Below the pieces are notes generated by a model. That model did not search any database, had not been told where the DNA came from, and was given only the letters and a program-made list of their open reading frames with translations. Below are positions 19,786 to 27,694 of a stretch of DNA of 64,000 nucleotides, piece by piece. Positions within the stretch are counted from its first letter, which is position 1; each line of letters opens with the position of its first letter. The stretch spans positions 1-64,000 of the forward strand of contig JAJFKA010000124.1 of the NCBI GenBank assembly GCA_021773555.1, read 5' to 3'. This DNA comes from Gammaproteobacteria bacterium. Its GTDB lineage: Bacteria; Pseudomonadota; Gammaproteobacteria; Pseudomonadales; Azotimanducaceae. A program made the position numbers and the translations under genes.

Positions 19786-21137
19786 GCAACAGGCTCTGCC
19801 ATGAGGACAAACTCTTCCGCGGTAGTCGGGTGAACCGCAACCGTGGCATCAAATATCGCTTTGGTAGCGCCTGCCTTACAGGCAACCGCAAGCCCCTGGA
19901 TAATTTCTCCTGCTTCTGATCCGACCATGTGCACCCCAACAACCTTGTCCGTCTTCTTATCGACAATAATTTTCATCATGTTCTGTTCGTCAGATCCACT
20001 CAAGGTATGCTTCATCGGGCGAAAGGTTGACTTGAAAATTTCCACCTCAGCATAGACTTCCCTGGCCTGAGATTCGGTTAATCCAACCGTACCGATATTT
20101 GGCTGGCAGAACACCGCTGTGGCGATGCCGTCGTAGTCCATCAATTTTCGGACACCGTTAAACTGGGTGCTGGAAAATGCCATTGCTTCAGCGATCGCCA
20201 CGGGTGTTAACTGGATCCTGTCAGTGACATCGCCAAGCGCGAAAATGTTGGACTCGCTGGTCCTGAACTCGTCGTCCACGATAATCGCGCCATTGGCGCG
20301 ACATTTAACATCGACATTTTCCAGACCCAGGTCGTCTACGGCTGGTTTGCGCCCGGTCGCGTACAGGACAAGATCGGTCTCAATTACCTCACCATCTTTA
20401 AACGTCACAATCAGCGAGTCATCCGAAGCTCTCTCGATGCGTTCAACAACACTGTCAAAATGCAGTTTCACACCTTTCTTGTGCAATTCATCGCGCACCA
20501 CGGCTCGTACGTCATCATCGAAGTGACGCAAAAACAGTGGGCCCCGGTAAGACAGATGAGATTCAACTCCCATCCCTTTGAAAATACCGGCAAACTCAAC
20601 CGCGATATATCCACCGCCAACGACGAGGCTTCGCTTCGGCAGCGACTTGAGAAAAAACGCTTCATTGGAAGAAATCACCAGTTCCTTTCCAGGGAAATCC
20701 GGGATCGACGGCCAGCCGCCAGTCGCGATTAATATTTTATCAGTGGAAACAACCTCCCCATTGATTGCAATATGGTGCGCATCCGCAATTCGCGCGCGAC
20801 CGTCAAAGTGAGTCACACCGGCGCGATCGAGCATCCCCTGGTAGATTCCGTTGAGTCTGCTAATCTCCTTGTTTTTGTTATTGAGCAAAACCGGCCAGTC
20901 GAAAGGCGGTGAGGCCTGCCCCCAGCCGAACCCTTCGGCATGACGGTATTCTTCAGCGTAGTGCGACGCATAGACGAAGAGTTTTTTTGGTATGCAACCC
21001 ACGTTGACGCAGGTACCTCCCATGTACTTGTCTTCAGCGCTCGCGACCCGCGCGCCGTATTGCGCGCTCATCCGAGCCGCCCGTACACCGCCTGAACCTA
21101 CTCCGATAACGAACAGGTCGAAGTCAAAATCTGCCAT
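19782..21137 (-). CDS. gor: Glutathione-disulfide reductase
   Basis: 451 residues, FAD- and NADPH-dependent. The FAD-binding GxGSGG is at 12-17, the redox cysteines are C43 and C48 in GGTCVNVGCIPKK, the second Rossmann motif is VVGGGYIAVEFAG, and the C-terminal HPTTAEE supplies the active-site histidine and glutamate. It reduces glutathione disulfide and so supports the glutathione peroxidase (51819) and GST (12372) in this window. The end converges on the phosphoesterase gene, the two sharing one CTAG as stop on both strands. A CTAG element begins about 95 bp upstream. Confidence 0.95.
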   Translation of the reverse strand: MADFDFDLFVIGVGSGGVRAARMSAQYGARVASAEDKYMGGTCVNVGCIPKKLFVYASHYAEEYRHAEGFGWGQASPPFDWPVLLNNKNKEISRLNGIYQGMLDRAGVTHFDGRARIADAHHIAINGEVVSTDKILIATGGWPSIPDFPGKELVISSNEAFFLKSLPKRSLVVGGGYIAVEFAGIFKGMGVESHLSYRGPLFLRHFDDDVRAVVRDELHKKGVKLHFDSVVERIERASDDSLIVTFKDGEVIETDLVLYATGRKPAVDDLGLENVDVKCRANGAIIVDDEFRTSESNIFALGDVTDRIQLTPVAIAEAMAFSSTQFNGVRKLMDYDGIATAVFCQPNIGTVGLTESQAREVYAEVEIFKSTFRPMKHTLSGSDEQNMMKIIVDKKTDKVVGVHMVGSEAGEIIQGLAVACKAGATKAIFDATVAVHPTTAEEFVLMAEPVA

Positions 21138-21232
21138 TCAATTATTACTCCATAAAATATGGTTATTCTGCCGTGCCTGGTCGCACGTGTCATTCTCGCA
21201 CCCGACAGACACGAGACTCGTATTAGCATACT

Positions 21233-21483
21233 CTAGCCTGCATTATTCACGAAGGCGACACAGTTAAATAGTTAGGTTATTATATTTCAATAGGTTAGGT
21301 AAAAACGGAGGTCAATTCGTGAAATACAGTCTGTGTCTGAATGGTTTTCTGACAATTCTGCCTTCGAATCTTGAACAAAATCGCTCAAGACATAGCTACG
21401 ACTATGCCTTTCACGATGTTTGTCCAACCTTCTTCGCCACAATTGCCATAAAATCCATTCCCTTCATGAACAATGCGGGCTAG
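21233..21483 (+). mobile_element. CTAG-ended MITE-like element, copy A (longest, 251 bp)
   Basis: It begins CTAGCCTGCATTATTCAC and ends TGAACAATGCGGGCTAG, a 17-base imperfect terminal inverted repeat. It has no significant open frame. Its interior matches the reverse complement of copy D (44563-44775) along almost its full length, including GGTCAATTCGTGAAA, and has about 40 extra bases around 21383-21418 with their own small hairpin (CATAG...CTATG). It occupies most of the 464 bp gap between gor and the DOMON-like gene; the remaining 118 bp hold nothing recognisable. Confidence 0.85.
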
Positions 21484-21601
21484 GGCGCTAACGTTTGGCC
21501 GGATTTTTTCGACAGCACTATTTCTCAAGATCAGGTCAACCGCGCGGATAAAAACCACAGGCTTTCATACTTTTATATAAGAGACGCATAGATATCCCAC
21601 G

Positions 21602-22132
21602 ATGGAGTTCAACCTTGTTCCGTTCACGCCCAATAACGTAGTTAAGACGTTAACCGGTTCAATCACATGGCAGCGTAACGAGGTTCACCTTCGCTATGCT
21701 TTGCGAGCCGACATGGAGTTCATCCGCTGGACTACAGGCGACGGGGTTACCGGCCGTAAACACGGGCTTTGGCACAATACCTGTTTCGAACTGTTCGTCT
21801 CGACAAAAAAGCTCACCAGCTATCACGAATTGAATCTCGCCCCAGACGGGCATTGGAATTGTTATGGATTTACCGGCCTGCGAACCGGGATGCATGAAAG
21901 CACCCAACTCGTGCCGGTTTCCGCAAAATCGACGTCGACACCGGAAGGTGCGAGCCTTGAAGTTGTATTGTCTGTGACTCCGGAATTCGCGATGGCGAGC
22001 AACATTGGTTTGTCAGCAATCGTCGAGCAAACCCCGACCAAATTGCTTTATTATGGCCTTAGGCACGGAAAGCATCCCGATTTCCATGATCCAGCTAACC
22101 ATGCCCTTCAACTTAACACCATTCGAGGCTAG
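21602..22132 (+). CDS. DOMON-like domain protein of unknown function
   Basis: 176 residues, no signal peptide. The sequence looks like one beta-sandwich of the DOMON-like type: the FIRWTTGDGVTGRKHGLWHNTCFELFV segment (38-64, read in parts) and the YHELNLAPDGHWNCYGF stretch are typical of small proteins annotated as DOMON-like. These are suspected to bind haem or sugars, but no function is established. It sits between MITE-like copies A and B; its TAG stop lies in the first CTAG of copy B. The start ATG has a poor ribosome binding site. Confidence 0.65.
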   Translation: MEFNLVPFTPNNVVKTLTGSITWQRNEVHLRYALRADMEFIRWTTGDGVTGRKHGLWHNTCFELFVSTKKLTSYHELNLAPDGHWNCYGFTGLRTGMHESTQLVPVSAKSTSTPEGASLEVVLSVTPEFAMASNIGLSAIVEQTPTKLLYYGLRHGKHPDFHDPANHALQLNTIRG

Positions 22133-22261
22133 CCCGCACTATTCTCAAAGGCGACCCAATGCAATCGTTAGGCTACTATATTTCAATAATTATTTAGAAA
22201 AGAGGTCAATTCGTGAAATACAGTCTGTGCCTGAATGGAGTTTATGAATAATGCGAGCCGG
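22129..22261 (+). mobile_element. CTAG-ended MITE-like element, copy B (133 bp, internally deleted)
   Basis: The left end CTAGCCCGCACTATTC is good; the right end ATGAATAATGCGAGCCGG is degenerate. The left two thirds match copy A (AATCGTTAGG, GGTCAATTCGTGAAATACAG, CTGTGCCTGAATGG), then about 110 bases present in A are missing. It fills the gap between the DOMON-like gene and namZ and supplies the upstream in-frame ATG codons of the namZ reading frame. Confidence 0.8.
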
Positions 22262-22264
22262 GTC

Positions 22265-23470
22265 ATGAAGTTCTTAAATGGTATCGATCGGCTTCTTGAT
22301 GACCAGGAGTTACTGGCGACCCTCAAGCGTGCCCGAACGGGTCTGGTTGCCCACCCTGCATCAATCACCAGGCGCAATACCCATAGCCTTGACGAACTCA
22401 TATCAGCGGGGTGCAACGTCGTCAAAGCTTTCGGTCCACAACATGGCATGCGCGGGGACGTGCAGGACAACATGATCGAGACTGAAGATTCTAGAGATCC
22501 CGACCACGGAATTCCTGTGTTGAGCCTCTACGGTCAGCACAGATATCCAACCGAAGAAATGCTGGCTGACCTGGACATCATCCTTTTTGACCTGCAGGAC
22601 GTTGGTTGCCGGATTTACACCTATATTACAACCCTCAAGTATTTCATTGAGGCTGCCGGTGCAAGCAATTGTGCACTCTGGATCCTTGATCGGCCCAACC
22701 CGGCCGGTCGACCTGTTGATGGATTACGTCTGGAAGCAGGCCAGGAAAGCTTTGTTGGCAGTGACGTGTTGCCTACGCGACATGGTTTGACCACAGGGGA
22801 ACTGGCGCTCTGGTTCAACTCCCGTTCGTCCGATCCCTGCGACCTGCGCATAATCGAAATGCAGGACTATCGACCTTTAGACGCACCGGGCTATGGCTGG
22901 CCAGTGATGCAGATACCCTGGGTCAATCCCAGCCCCAATGCAGCCAGTCTCAATATGACCCGGTGTTTTCCCGGAACGGTGTTGCTGGAAGGTACGACCC
23001 TGTCGGAAGGACGCGGCACAACAGTACCGTTGGAAGTCATCGGTGCGCCTGGGCTTGAAATCCGGGAAACACTTGCTCTGTTGAAAGATCACGCACCCCA
23101 CTGGCTGGACGGTATCTACTTAAGGCCATGCTTCTTCCTCCCCACGTTCCACAAGCATGTCGGCGAAATGTGTGCCGGGCTGCAGATACATACCGACTAT
23201 GCGGATTACCGCCATGAGGTCTTCAAACCCTATCGCCTGGTCGCCGGATTGCTGAAGTGTGTTCGCGCGCGCTTCCGGGAATACGATTTGTGGCGTGAGC
23301 ACGAATACGAATACGAACCTGATCGATTACCCATCGACGTCATTAATGGTGGTCCCGCGTTACGTCATTGGGTCGATGATGATTCACTGGATTTTACGCA
23401 GTTTGAAAACCAGCTGGATGAAACCGCCGATGAATGGTGCATCGAACGCGCACCCTTCCTGCGTTACTGA
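22265..23470 (+). CDS. namZ: Exo-beta-N-acetylmuramidase NamZ (DUF1343)
   Basis: 401 residues from ATG 22265. DUF1343 proteins (Bacillus YbbC) were identified as NamZ, which releases MurNAc from the non-reducing end of peptidoglycan fragments; function here follows that family. Signature stretches are GPQHGMRGD (near 59), DLQDVGCRIYTY (near 106) and EGRGTTVPLE (near 243). There is no signal peptide, so it is probably cytoplasmic and recycles cell-wall sugars. An open frame extends upstream to ATG 22235, but those ten codons are the right end of the repeat element (copy B), so the downstream ATG is preferred. A third element copy follows 32 bp after the stop. Confidence 0.85.
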   Translation: MKFLNGIDRLLDDQELLATLKRARTGLVAHPASITRRNTHSLDELISAGCNVVKAFGPQHGMRGDVQDNMIETEDSRDPDHGIPVLSLYGQHRYPTEEMLADLDIILFDLQDVGCRIYTYITTLKYFIEAAGASNCALWILDRPNPAGRPVDGLRLEAGQESFVGSDVLPTRHGLTTGELALWFNSRSSDPCDLRIIEMQDYRPLDAPGYGWPVMQIPWVNPSPNAASLNMTRCFPGTVLLEGTTLSEGRGTTVPLEVIGAPGLEIRETLALLKDHAPHWLDGIYLRPCFFLPTFHKHVGEMCAGLQIHTDYADYRHEVFKPYRLVAGLLKCVRARFREYDLWREHEYEYEPDRLPIDVINGGPALRHWVDDDSLDFTQFENQLDETADEWCIERAPFLRY

Positions 23471-23502
23471 AAACTCCCACCTTGTTACCGTTAGCAAACA
23501 TG

Positions 23503-23656
23503 CGAGTTCGCAATATTCACAAAGGCGACAGATACAATCGTCAGGTTATTTTTCAACAAGTTAAGTGAACATGCGGGCCGATTCGTGAAATACAGGCTGT
23601 GACTGAATGGTACAATTGCCAGAAACTCCATTCCCTTCATGAATAATGCGGGCTAG
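23503..23656 (+). mobile_element. CTAG-ended MITE-like element, copy C (154 bp)
   Basis: The left end is degenerate (CGAGTTCGCAATATTCAC), the right end TGAATAATGCGGGCTAG is perfect. The interior shares GGCGACA, AATCGTCAGG, ATTCGTGAAATACAG and CCATTCCCTTCATGAATAAT with copies A and D but lacks about 60 bases. It lies between namZ and leuB and probably carries the leuB upstream region. Confidence 0.8.
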
Positions 23657-23686
23657 AATCCCGCCCTTTTAAAATCGGGCTCAGGT

Positions 23687-24793
23687 ATGACAAACGCGTA
23701 CAAAATAGCGATTCTGGAAGGTGATGCCATCGGACCTGAAATTATGGCCCAGGCCGTGCGAGTTTTTGATGTGGTCAGTGCACACCGGGACGTCGCATTC
23801 GAGCTAATCCATTCACCGTTTGGCGCCAACGCTTATTTCAGCCATGGCAAGGCATTCCCGGAGGAAACAAAAACGGTCTGTGACACGGCGGATGCCATTC
23901 TGAAAGGCCCTGTCGGACTTAGTCATGCAGAATCCAGCAAGATTCCCGTGGAAGAACAGGCGGAACGTGGCGCAATCCTGCCGCTACGAGCCCGTTACAA
24001 CACGTTTGCAAACTTTCGCCCGATTGTGCTCAGCCCCGAGATGATTCATTTTTCACCCCTGAAACCGGAAATTATCCCGGAGGGTATCGATATTCTGCTG
24101 ATCAGGGAACTGGTGGGAGGATTGTACTTTGGTGACAAGGAACGGGGTGTGAACGGCTCGGGTCTGCGATTCGTTAAGGAAACACTTGAGTATGACGAGC
24201 AGCAGGTCAGGCAAGTACTGGAGGTGGCGTTTCAGCAGGCGGCTAAGCGCAAACATAAACTGCACAATATCCACAAAAGCAATGTCCTCATGTCCAGCGT
24301 ATTCTGGAACGAAATCCTTGAAGAAGTCCGCGTGGGTTATCCAGACGTGGAGGTTGTACATCTACTGGTTGATGCCGCCGCCACGGCGCTGTGCCTCAAT
24401 CCCGCGCAGTTCGATGTCATGGTGATGGAAAACATGTTTGGCGATATTTTGAGTGATCAGGCAGGCGGTGTTCTGGGTTCCCTTGGGCTGATGCCATCGG
24501 CCTGCATTGGTCCGGAAAAGGCGTACTATGAGCCTTCTCACGGATCAGCACCGGATATCGCTGGCAGGAATATCGCGAACCCTTACTCCATGATCGGTTC
24601 CGTGGCAATGATGCTGGAAATGAGCTTCAACATGAGTGCCGAGTCAGATGCGGTCTGGCAGGCGATGAAAAGTGTGTTCGAAAGTGGTCACTCCACCGCT
24701 GATCTTGCGACAAGCGGCGAGCATATCAATCAGGTTTCAACCACAGAATTTGGGGATCTGGTTATGCAGCAGTTGGACAAATTACTACGCTGA
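23687..24793 (+). CDS. leuB: 3-isopropylmalate dehydrogenase family enzyme
   Basis: 368 residues. Oxidative decarboxylation of 3-isopropylmalate in leucine biosynthesis is the expected role. Family features: the N-terminal EGDAIGPEI, the substrate arginines in the region RELVGGLYFGDKERG (near 140), the Lys/Asp pair NIHKSNVLMSSVFW (near 197) and NMFGDILSD (near 247), and EPSHGSAPDIAGRNIANP (near 283), the NAD-binding signature. leuA, leuC and leuD are not adjacent, so a related beta-decarboxylating dehydrogenase (tartrate/isocitrate type) cannot be excluded, although overall it is closest to LeuB. TGA stop. Confidence 0.85.
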   Translation: MTNAYKIAILEGDAIGPEIMAQAVRVFDVVSAHRDVAFELIHSPFGANAYFSHGKAFPEETKTVCDTADAILKGPVGLSHAESSKIPVEEQAERGAILPLRARYNTFANFRPIVLSPEMIHFSPLKPEIIPEGIDILLIRELVGGLYFGDKERGVNGSGLRFVKETLEYDEQQVRQVLEVAFQQAAKRKHKLHNIHKSNVLMSSVFWNEILEEVRVGYPDVEVVHLLVDAAATALCLNPAQFDVMVMENMFGDILSDQAGGVLGSLGLMPSACIGPEKAYYEPSHGSAPDIAGRNIANPYSMIGSVAMMLEMSFNMSAESDAVWQAMKSVFESGHSTADLATSGEHINQVSTTEFGDLVMQQLDKLLR

Positions 24794-24817
24794 GGATGGG
24801 CGATTAATCCTCCTGAC

Positions 24818-24994
24818 CTACTGCATCTGCATCAGGGTTTGTACAACGCTGGTTAACATGACCAGGACGGCTAACCAGCCCCAGCCAATGAACGCCCACA
24901 TCACCAGGGGTTGCTCAAACAGGTCACCCAGGATGTTGACAGTGGAATCAACAACAAAAAATTTGAGTATGCCGAGTATCCATTTCCTGATCAT
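24818..24994 (-). CDS. Small membrane protein, unknown
   Basis: A 58-residue frame, ATG 24994 to TAG 24818, on the strand opposite to leuB. It starts MIRKWILGILKFFVV and has a strong hydrophobic segment MWAFIGWGWLAVLVMLTSVV (32-51). An AAGG ribosome binding site lies seven bases before the ATG and it fills most of the gap between leuB and the DUF3806 gene. No family is recognised. The basic first residues suggest an inside-facing N-terminus. It could be co-transcribed with the DUF3806 gene 67 bp upstream on the same strand. Confidence 0.6.
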   Translation of the reverse strand: MIRKWILGILKFFVVDSTVNILGDLFEQPLVMWAFIGWGWLAVLVMLTSVVQTLMQMQ

Positions 24995-25061
24995 GATCGA
25001 ACCTTACCTTCAAAATTTTGGGTATTCTACTGAGATTAGTCAGCGTTTTCAGCATTGATGG

Positions 25062-25682
25062 CTAAATTTCTCCGTGGATCCTGTCATAGGCCTTGAATGC
25101 GGCGACGTCCGCCTTAACTGAATCATAGAGTGCAAATGCATCAATTTTTTCGTTGAACTGCACTCGCTTGGAGAACATGGTAACCGGGAACAGAAAGTTA
25201 TCTGTTTTACGCCACCGTAATGCCTTACTGATTCCTAACTCGTCTTCATAGCTTACCCAGTGCAGGTCGAGTTCGTTAGCGAGGATATCGCCGAACACAA
25301 CCCCCATGGCCTGCCAGGTGCCAATGTCGCTCGTCTTGACTACCTTGTTTTTGACCAGCAGCTGCAAGCTTTTAAGGTCATCGGGATTACCCTTGAATTT
25401 CATGATACCCAGTTGGCGCACCATCAGTGCTTCCAGATCCCGACGCTGACGATTCAAGGTATAGACCTGTCCCACACTCAGCTCAGAGATACGGGCGTTG
25501 TCTTTTGCAGCCGGATTTTCGAATTGATATTTCTCCAGTTGCTCCGGCGTCAGTTCAGGGATTCCCTGGGCCTCGACCGGGGCTGATTCTGCAGCGATCG
25601 GTTGCTGATAAGGCACTGCCAGGCAGAAACAAATAGCCGTAATTGCTATCGCGCACCTGCTTTTCCTGGATGACGATGCCAC
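25062..25682 (-). CDS. DUF3806 family exported protein
   Basis: 206 residues from GTG 25682, chosen because AGGAG lies seven bases upstream; the frame is open for another 96 bases but without support. The N-terminus is a signal peptide (AIAITAICFCLAVPY, cut near PIAAES). The rest matches DUF3806 in pattern: VVFGDILANELDLHWVSYED (near 135), LFPVTMFSKRV (near 170). DUF3806 has no known biochemical function; proteins of this type often occur in proteobacterial envelopes. Low-complexity proline-rich linker near residues 40-55. Confidence 0.7.
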   Translation of the reverse strand: MASSSRKSRCAIAITAICFCLAVPYQQPIAAESAPVEAQGIPELTPEQLEKYQFENPAAKDNARISELSVGQVYTLNRQRRDLEALMVRQLGIMKFKGNPDDLKSLQLLVKNKVVKTSDIGTWQAMGVVFGDILANELDLHWVSYEDELGISKALRWRKTDNFLFPVTMFSKRVQFNEKIDAFALYDSVKADVAAFKAYDRIHGEI

Positions 25683-25880
25683 TGAGGTTCTCCTGCCAGC
25701 TGATTCATGCCAGGAAGCTCCTGGCAACTTTGATATAAATCTTTCCCGGAACGCCCAATTAATTCCACAATCTTCCACGGCCCGGTTCCGAGCTGGCAGT
25801 GTATCTCAGTCAGCGCGAAATTCCGTTATCTGCCTCGGACATTTTGTTAAGCTAACCCGGACAATGGCACGCCGTCCGTT

Positions 25881-27011
25881 ATGAAACAATCGCAAGGCCT
25901 AGAGGAAGTATTGGATACTAAGCTGATTGAAGCGCTTCACGGAAAGGAAGGGTTGTTTTCCATGGCCGTCACTGGTGGTGGCGCCTCGGCCATCTCGGCA
26001 CTGCTTGCGGTTCCGGGCGCTTCGAGGACTTTGTTGGCAGCGACTGTGCCCTACCACGAACGCGAACTGGCTCGATACCTCGGTGCGCCTCCTGCCCAGG
26101 CCTGTAGCAGCCACACGGCGCAGCTCCTGGCTATGGCGTCCTGGCAGCGCGCTCTCGAATTAAAACTCACTACTCCTGTGATTGGACTCGGTTGCAGCGC
26201 TGCGCTGGCAACGGACCGGGTCAGGCGCGGCGAAGATCGTTGTTTCGTGGCCGTGCAATCCATCAAAGAGACCATTGTGGCAGCTGTAGTATTCGACAAG
26301 CACGGGCGCACTCGAGCGGAGGAAGAACAACTTTGCACAACCTTGATTCTCGGACTGATGGCGCAATGTCTGGATATCGATGCTGACCCTGTGAGGGATT
26401 TTCGGATAACGGATAAGCTCTCGTTGCAGCAGCAAAAGGCAGGCGAATCCTGGCAGGCGCTGTTTCTCGGTAAACGTCATCAGACGGCCGAGCGGGCAGG
26501 TAAGCTGTTGTTTCCCGGTGCGTTTAATCCCATGCATCACGGACATCAGGACATGCTGACCTACGCCCAGCACAAAACCGGGAAGGCGGGAATGTTGGAA
26601 ATATCAGTGGCCAATGTGGACAAACCGTCGATTAACTATCTGGAAATGCAGAGAAGAGCTGACGGCATCGGGGATTTACCGGTCACCTTTACCAATGCGC
26701 CGACGTTTGTGGAAAAGGCGAGGATCTTCCCTGGGGTTACCTTTATTGTCGGTGTGGATACGGTTATGCGCGTAATCGACAGCCATTACTACCAGGACAG
26801 CGAAGCCCAGAGAGACAGCGCCATTGCAGAAATGTGTCAGTTAGGCGTTCGTTTCCTGGTATTCGGTCGGGAAACGGAAGCAGGTTTCCTTTCCCTGGAT
26901 GATCTCACGCTGCCGCAGAATCTGCGGCAGATCTGCGACGGAGTCAGTGAATCAGACTTTCGCAGTGATATTTCTTCGACCGCGCTTCGACTGCAACCAC
27001 AGTCTGTTTGA
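25881..27011 (+). CDS. CinA-like domain fused to HxGH nucleotidyltransferase domain
   Basis: 376 residues with two domains. Residues about 25-160 resemble the CinA C-terminal (PncC, NMN deamidase) fold: TGGGASAISALLAVPGAS then a Tyr-containing segment. The catalytic block ESxTGG of genuine deamidases (compare pncC at 62231) is replaced by VTGGGA and the following lysine is missing, so deamidase activity is doubtful. Residues about 208-370 are a cytidylyl/NMN-adenylyltransferase-type domain: FPGAFNPMHHGH (H219-x-G221-H222) and the C-terminal ISSTALR (364-370), both complete. A role in nucleotide or NAD metabolism is inferred. The selenoprotein gene follows 21 bp downstream and may share its transcript. 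Confidence 0.75.
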   Translation: MKQSQGLEEVLDTKLIEALHGKEGLFSMAVTGGGASAISALLAVPGASRTLLAATVPYHERELARYLGAPPAQACSSHTAQLLAMASWQRALELKLTTPVIGLGCSAALATDRVRRGEDRCFVAVQSIKETIVAAVVFDKHGRTRAEEEQLCTTLILGLMAQCLDIDADPVRDFRITDKLSLQQQKAGESWQALFLGKRHQTAERAGKLLFPGAFNPMHHGHQDMLTYAQHKTGKAGMLEISVANVDKPSINYLEMQRRADGIGDLPVTFTNAPTFVEKARIFPGVTFIVGVDTVMRVIDSHYYQDSEAQRDSAIAEMCQLGVRFLVFGRETEAGFLSLDDLTLPQNLRQICDGVSESDFRSDISSTALRLQPQSV

Positions 27012-27032
27012 ATGACAGCAAAGGGATAATTT

Positions 27033-27656
27033 ATGAGCGATCAACCGCTATTAATTGAAATATATTCAGATTACGTCTGACCCTGGTGTTACCTCAGTAC
27101 CGTGAGTATTGAAAAGTTAAAGGCGGTTCATCAGGTCCAAACCCGATGGATTCATTTTCCGCTGCACCCTGAAACACCGACCGAGGGTCAGTCACTCGCC
27201 GATTTGTTTAAACACCGGGACCCGGCTGATCTCGAGGCAATGCGTGAAAATATGCGCAACCTGATGAGTGAAGCCGGTTTGCCCTACGGCGACAGATCCA
27301 TGACCTATAACTCCCGCCTCGCGCAGGAACTCGGCAGTTGGGCTGATACCCAGGCGGGTGGTGATGCAGTGCATGACCTGTTGTTTGATGCCTATTTCGT
27401 CGCTAATCGCAACATCCACGACGTTGAAGTGCTAGTAGAACTGGCGTCGAGTGCAGGCCTTGATGCTGATGAGGCCAGGCGAATTCTGACCGGCAGGATA
27501 TACAGCACGCAAGTCAATGAAGACTGGCAACGCGCCTGGCGAGAGGGGGTCACCGGCGTTCCAACGTTCACTGCGCGGGAACTCTACGTGGTGGGATGTC
27601 AGCCGTTCCCCGTGCTTGAAAGATTTGTCCAGCACCTTAAGGAACTCCCTCGGTGA
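27033..27656 (+). CDS. DsbA-family FrnE-like thiol oxidoreductase, selenocysteine (in-frame TGA at codon 16)
   Basis: 207 residues when TGA 27078-27080 is read as selenocysteine. The ATG 27033 has a strong AAGGGA site six bases upstream. The protein begins MSDQPLLIEIYSDYV, then U16-P-W-C19-Y, so Sec replaces the first Cys of the CPWC redox motif; everything after continues in frame with the DsbA/FrnE fold, including GVPTF (cis-Pro loop) near residue 172. There is no signal peptide, as expected of FrnE-type cytoplasmic members. A hairpin with a G-initiated loop lies 16 bases after the TGA. Conventional gene callers would start at GTG 27102 and lose the active site. A pseudogene is unlikely because only this one codon is disrupted and it falls exactly on the catalytic residue. 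Confidence 0.85.
27090..27108 (+). promoter_or_regulatory. Candidate bacterial SECIS hairpin of the FrnE-like gene
   Basis: The stem CTCA/TGAG (27093-27096 with 27103-27106) encloses the loop GTACCG and is extended by a UA/UA pair below a single bulged C (27092). The loop starts 16 bases after the TGA, within the spacing expected for a bacterial SECIS, and begins with G-U. The stem is short, so this is weaker than the one in the glutathione peroxidase gene. Confidence 0.55.
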
Positions 27657-27694
27657 ACATCACAAAGGTAGAATTCAGGTCACCGCAAGCCTCG

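Noticed and set aside
22235-22264. N-terminal extension of namZ
   Set aside because: These codons are the right end of repeat copy B, so the start at 22265 is preferred.
27102-27656. A 184-residue gene starting at GTG 27102
   Set aside because: It lacks the redox motif and a ribosome binding site; the real start is ATG 27033 with AAGGGA, across the TGA.
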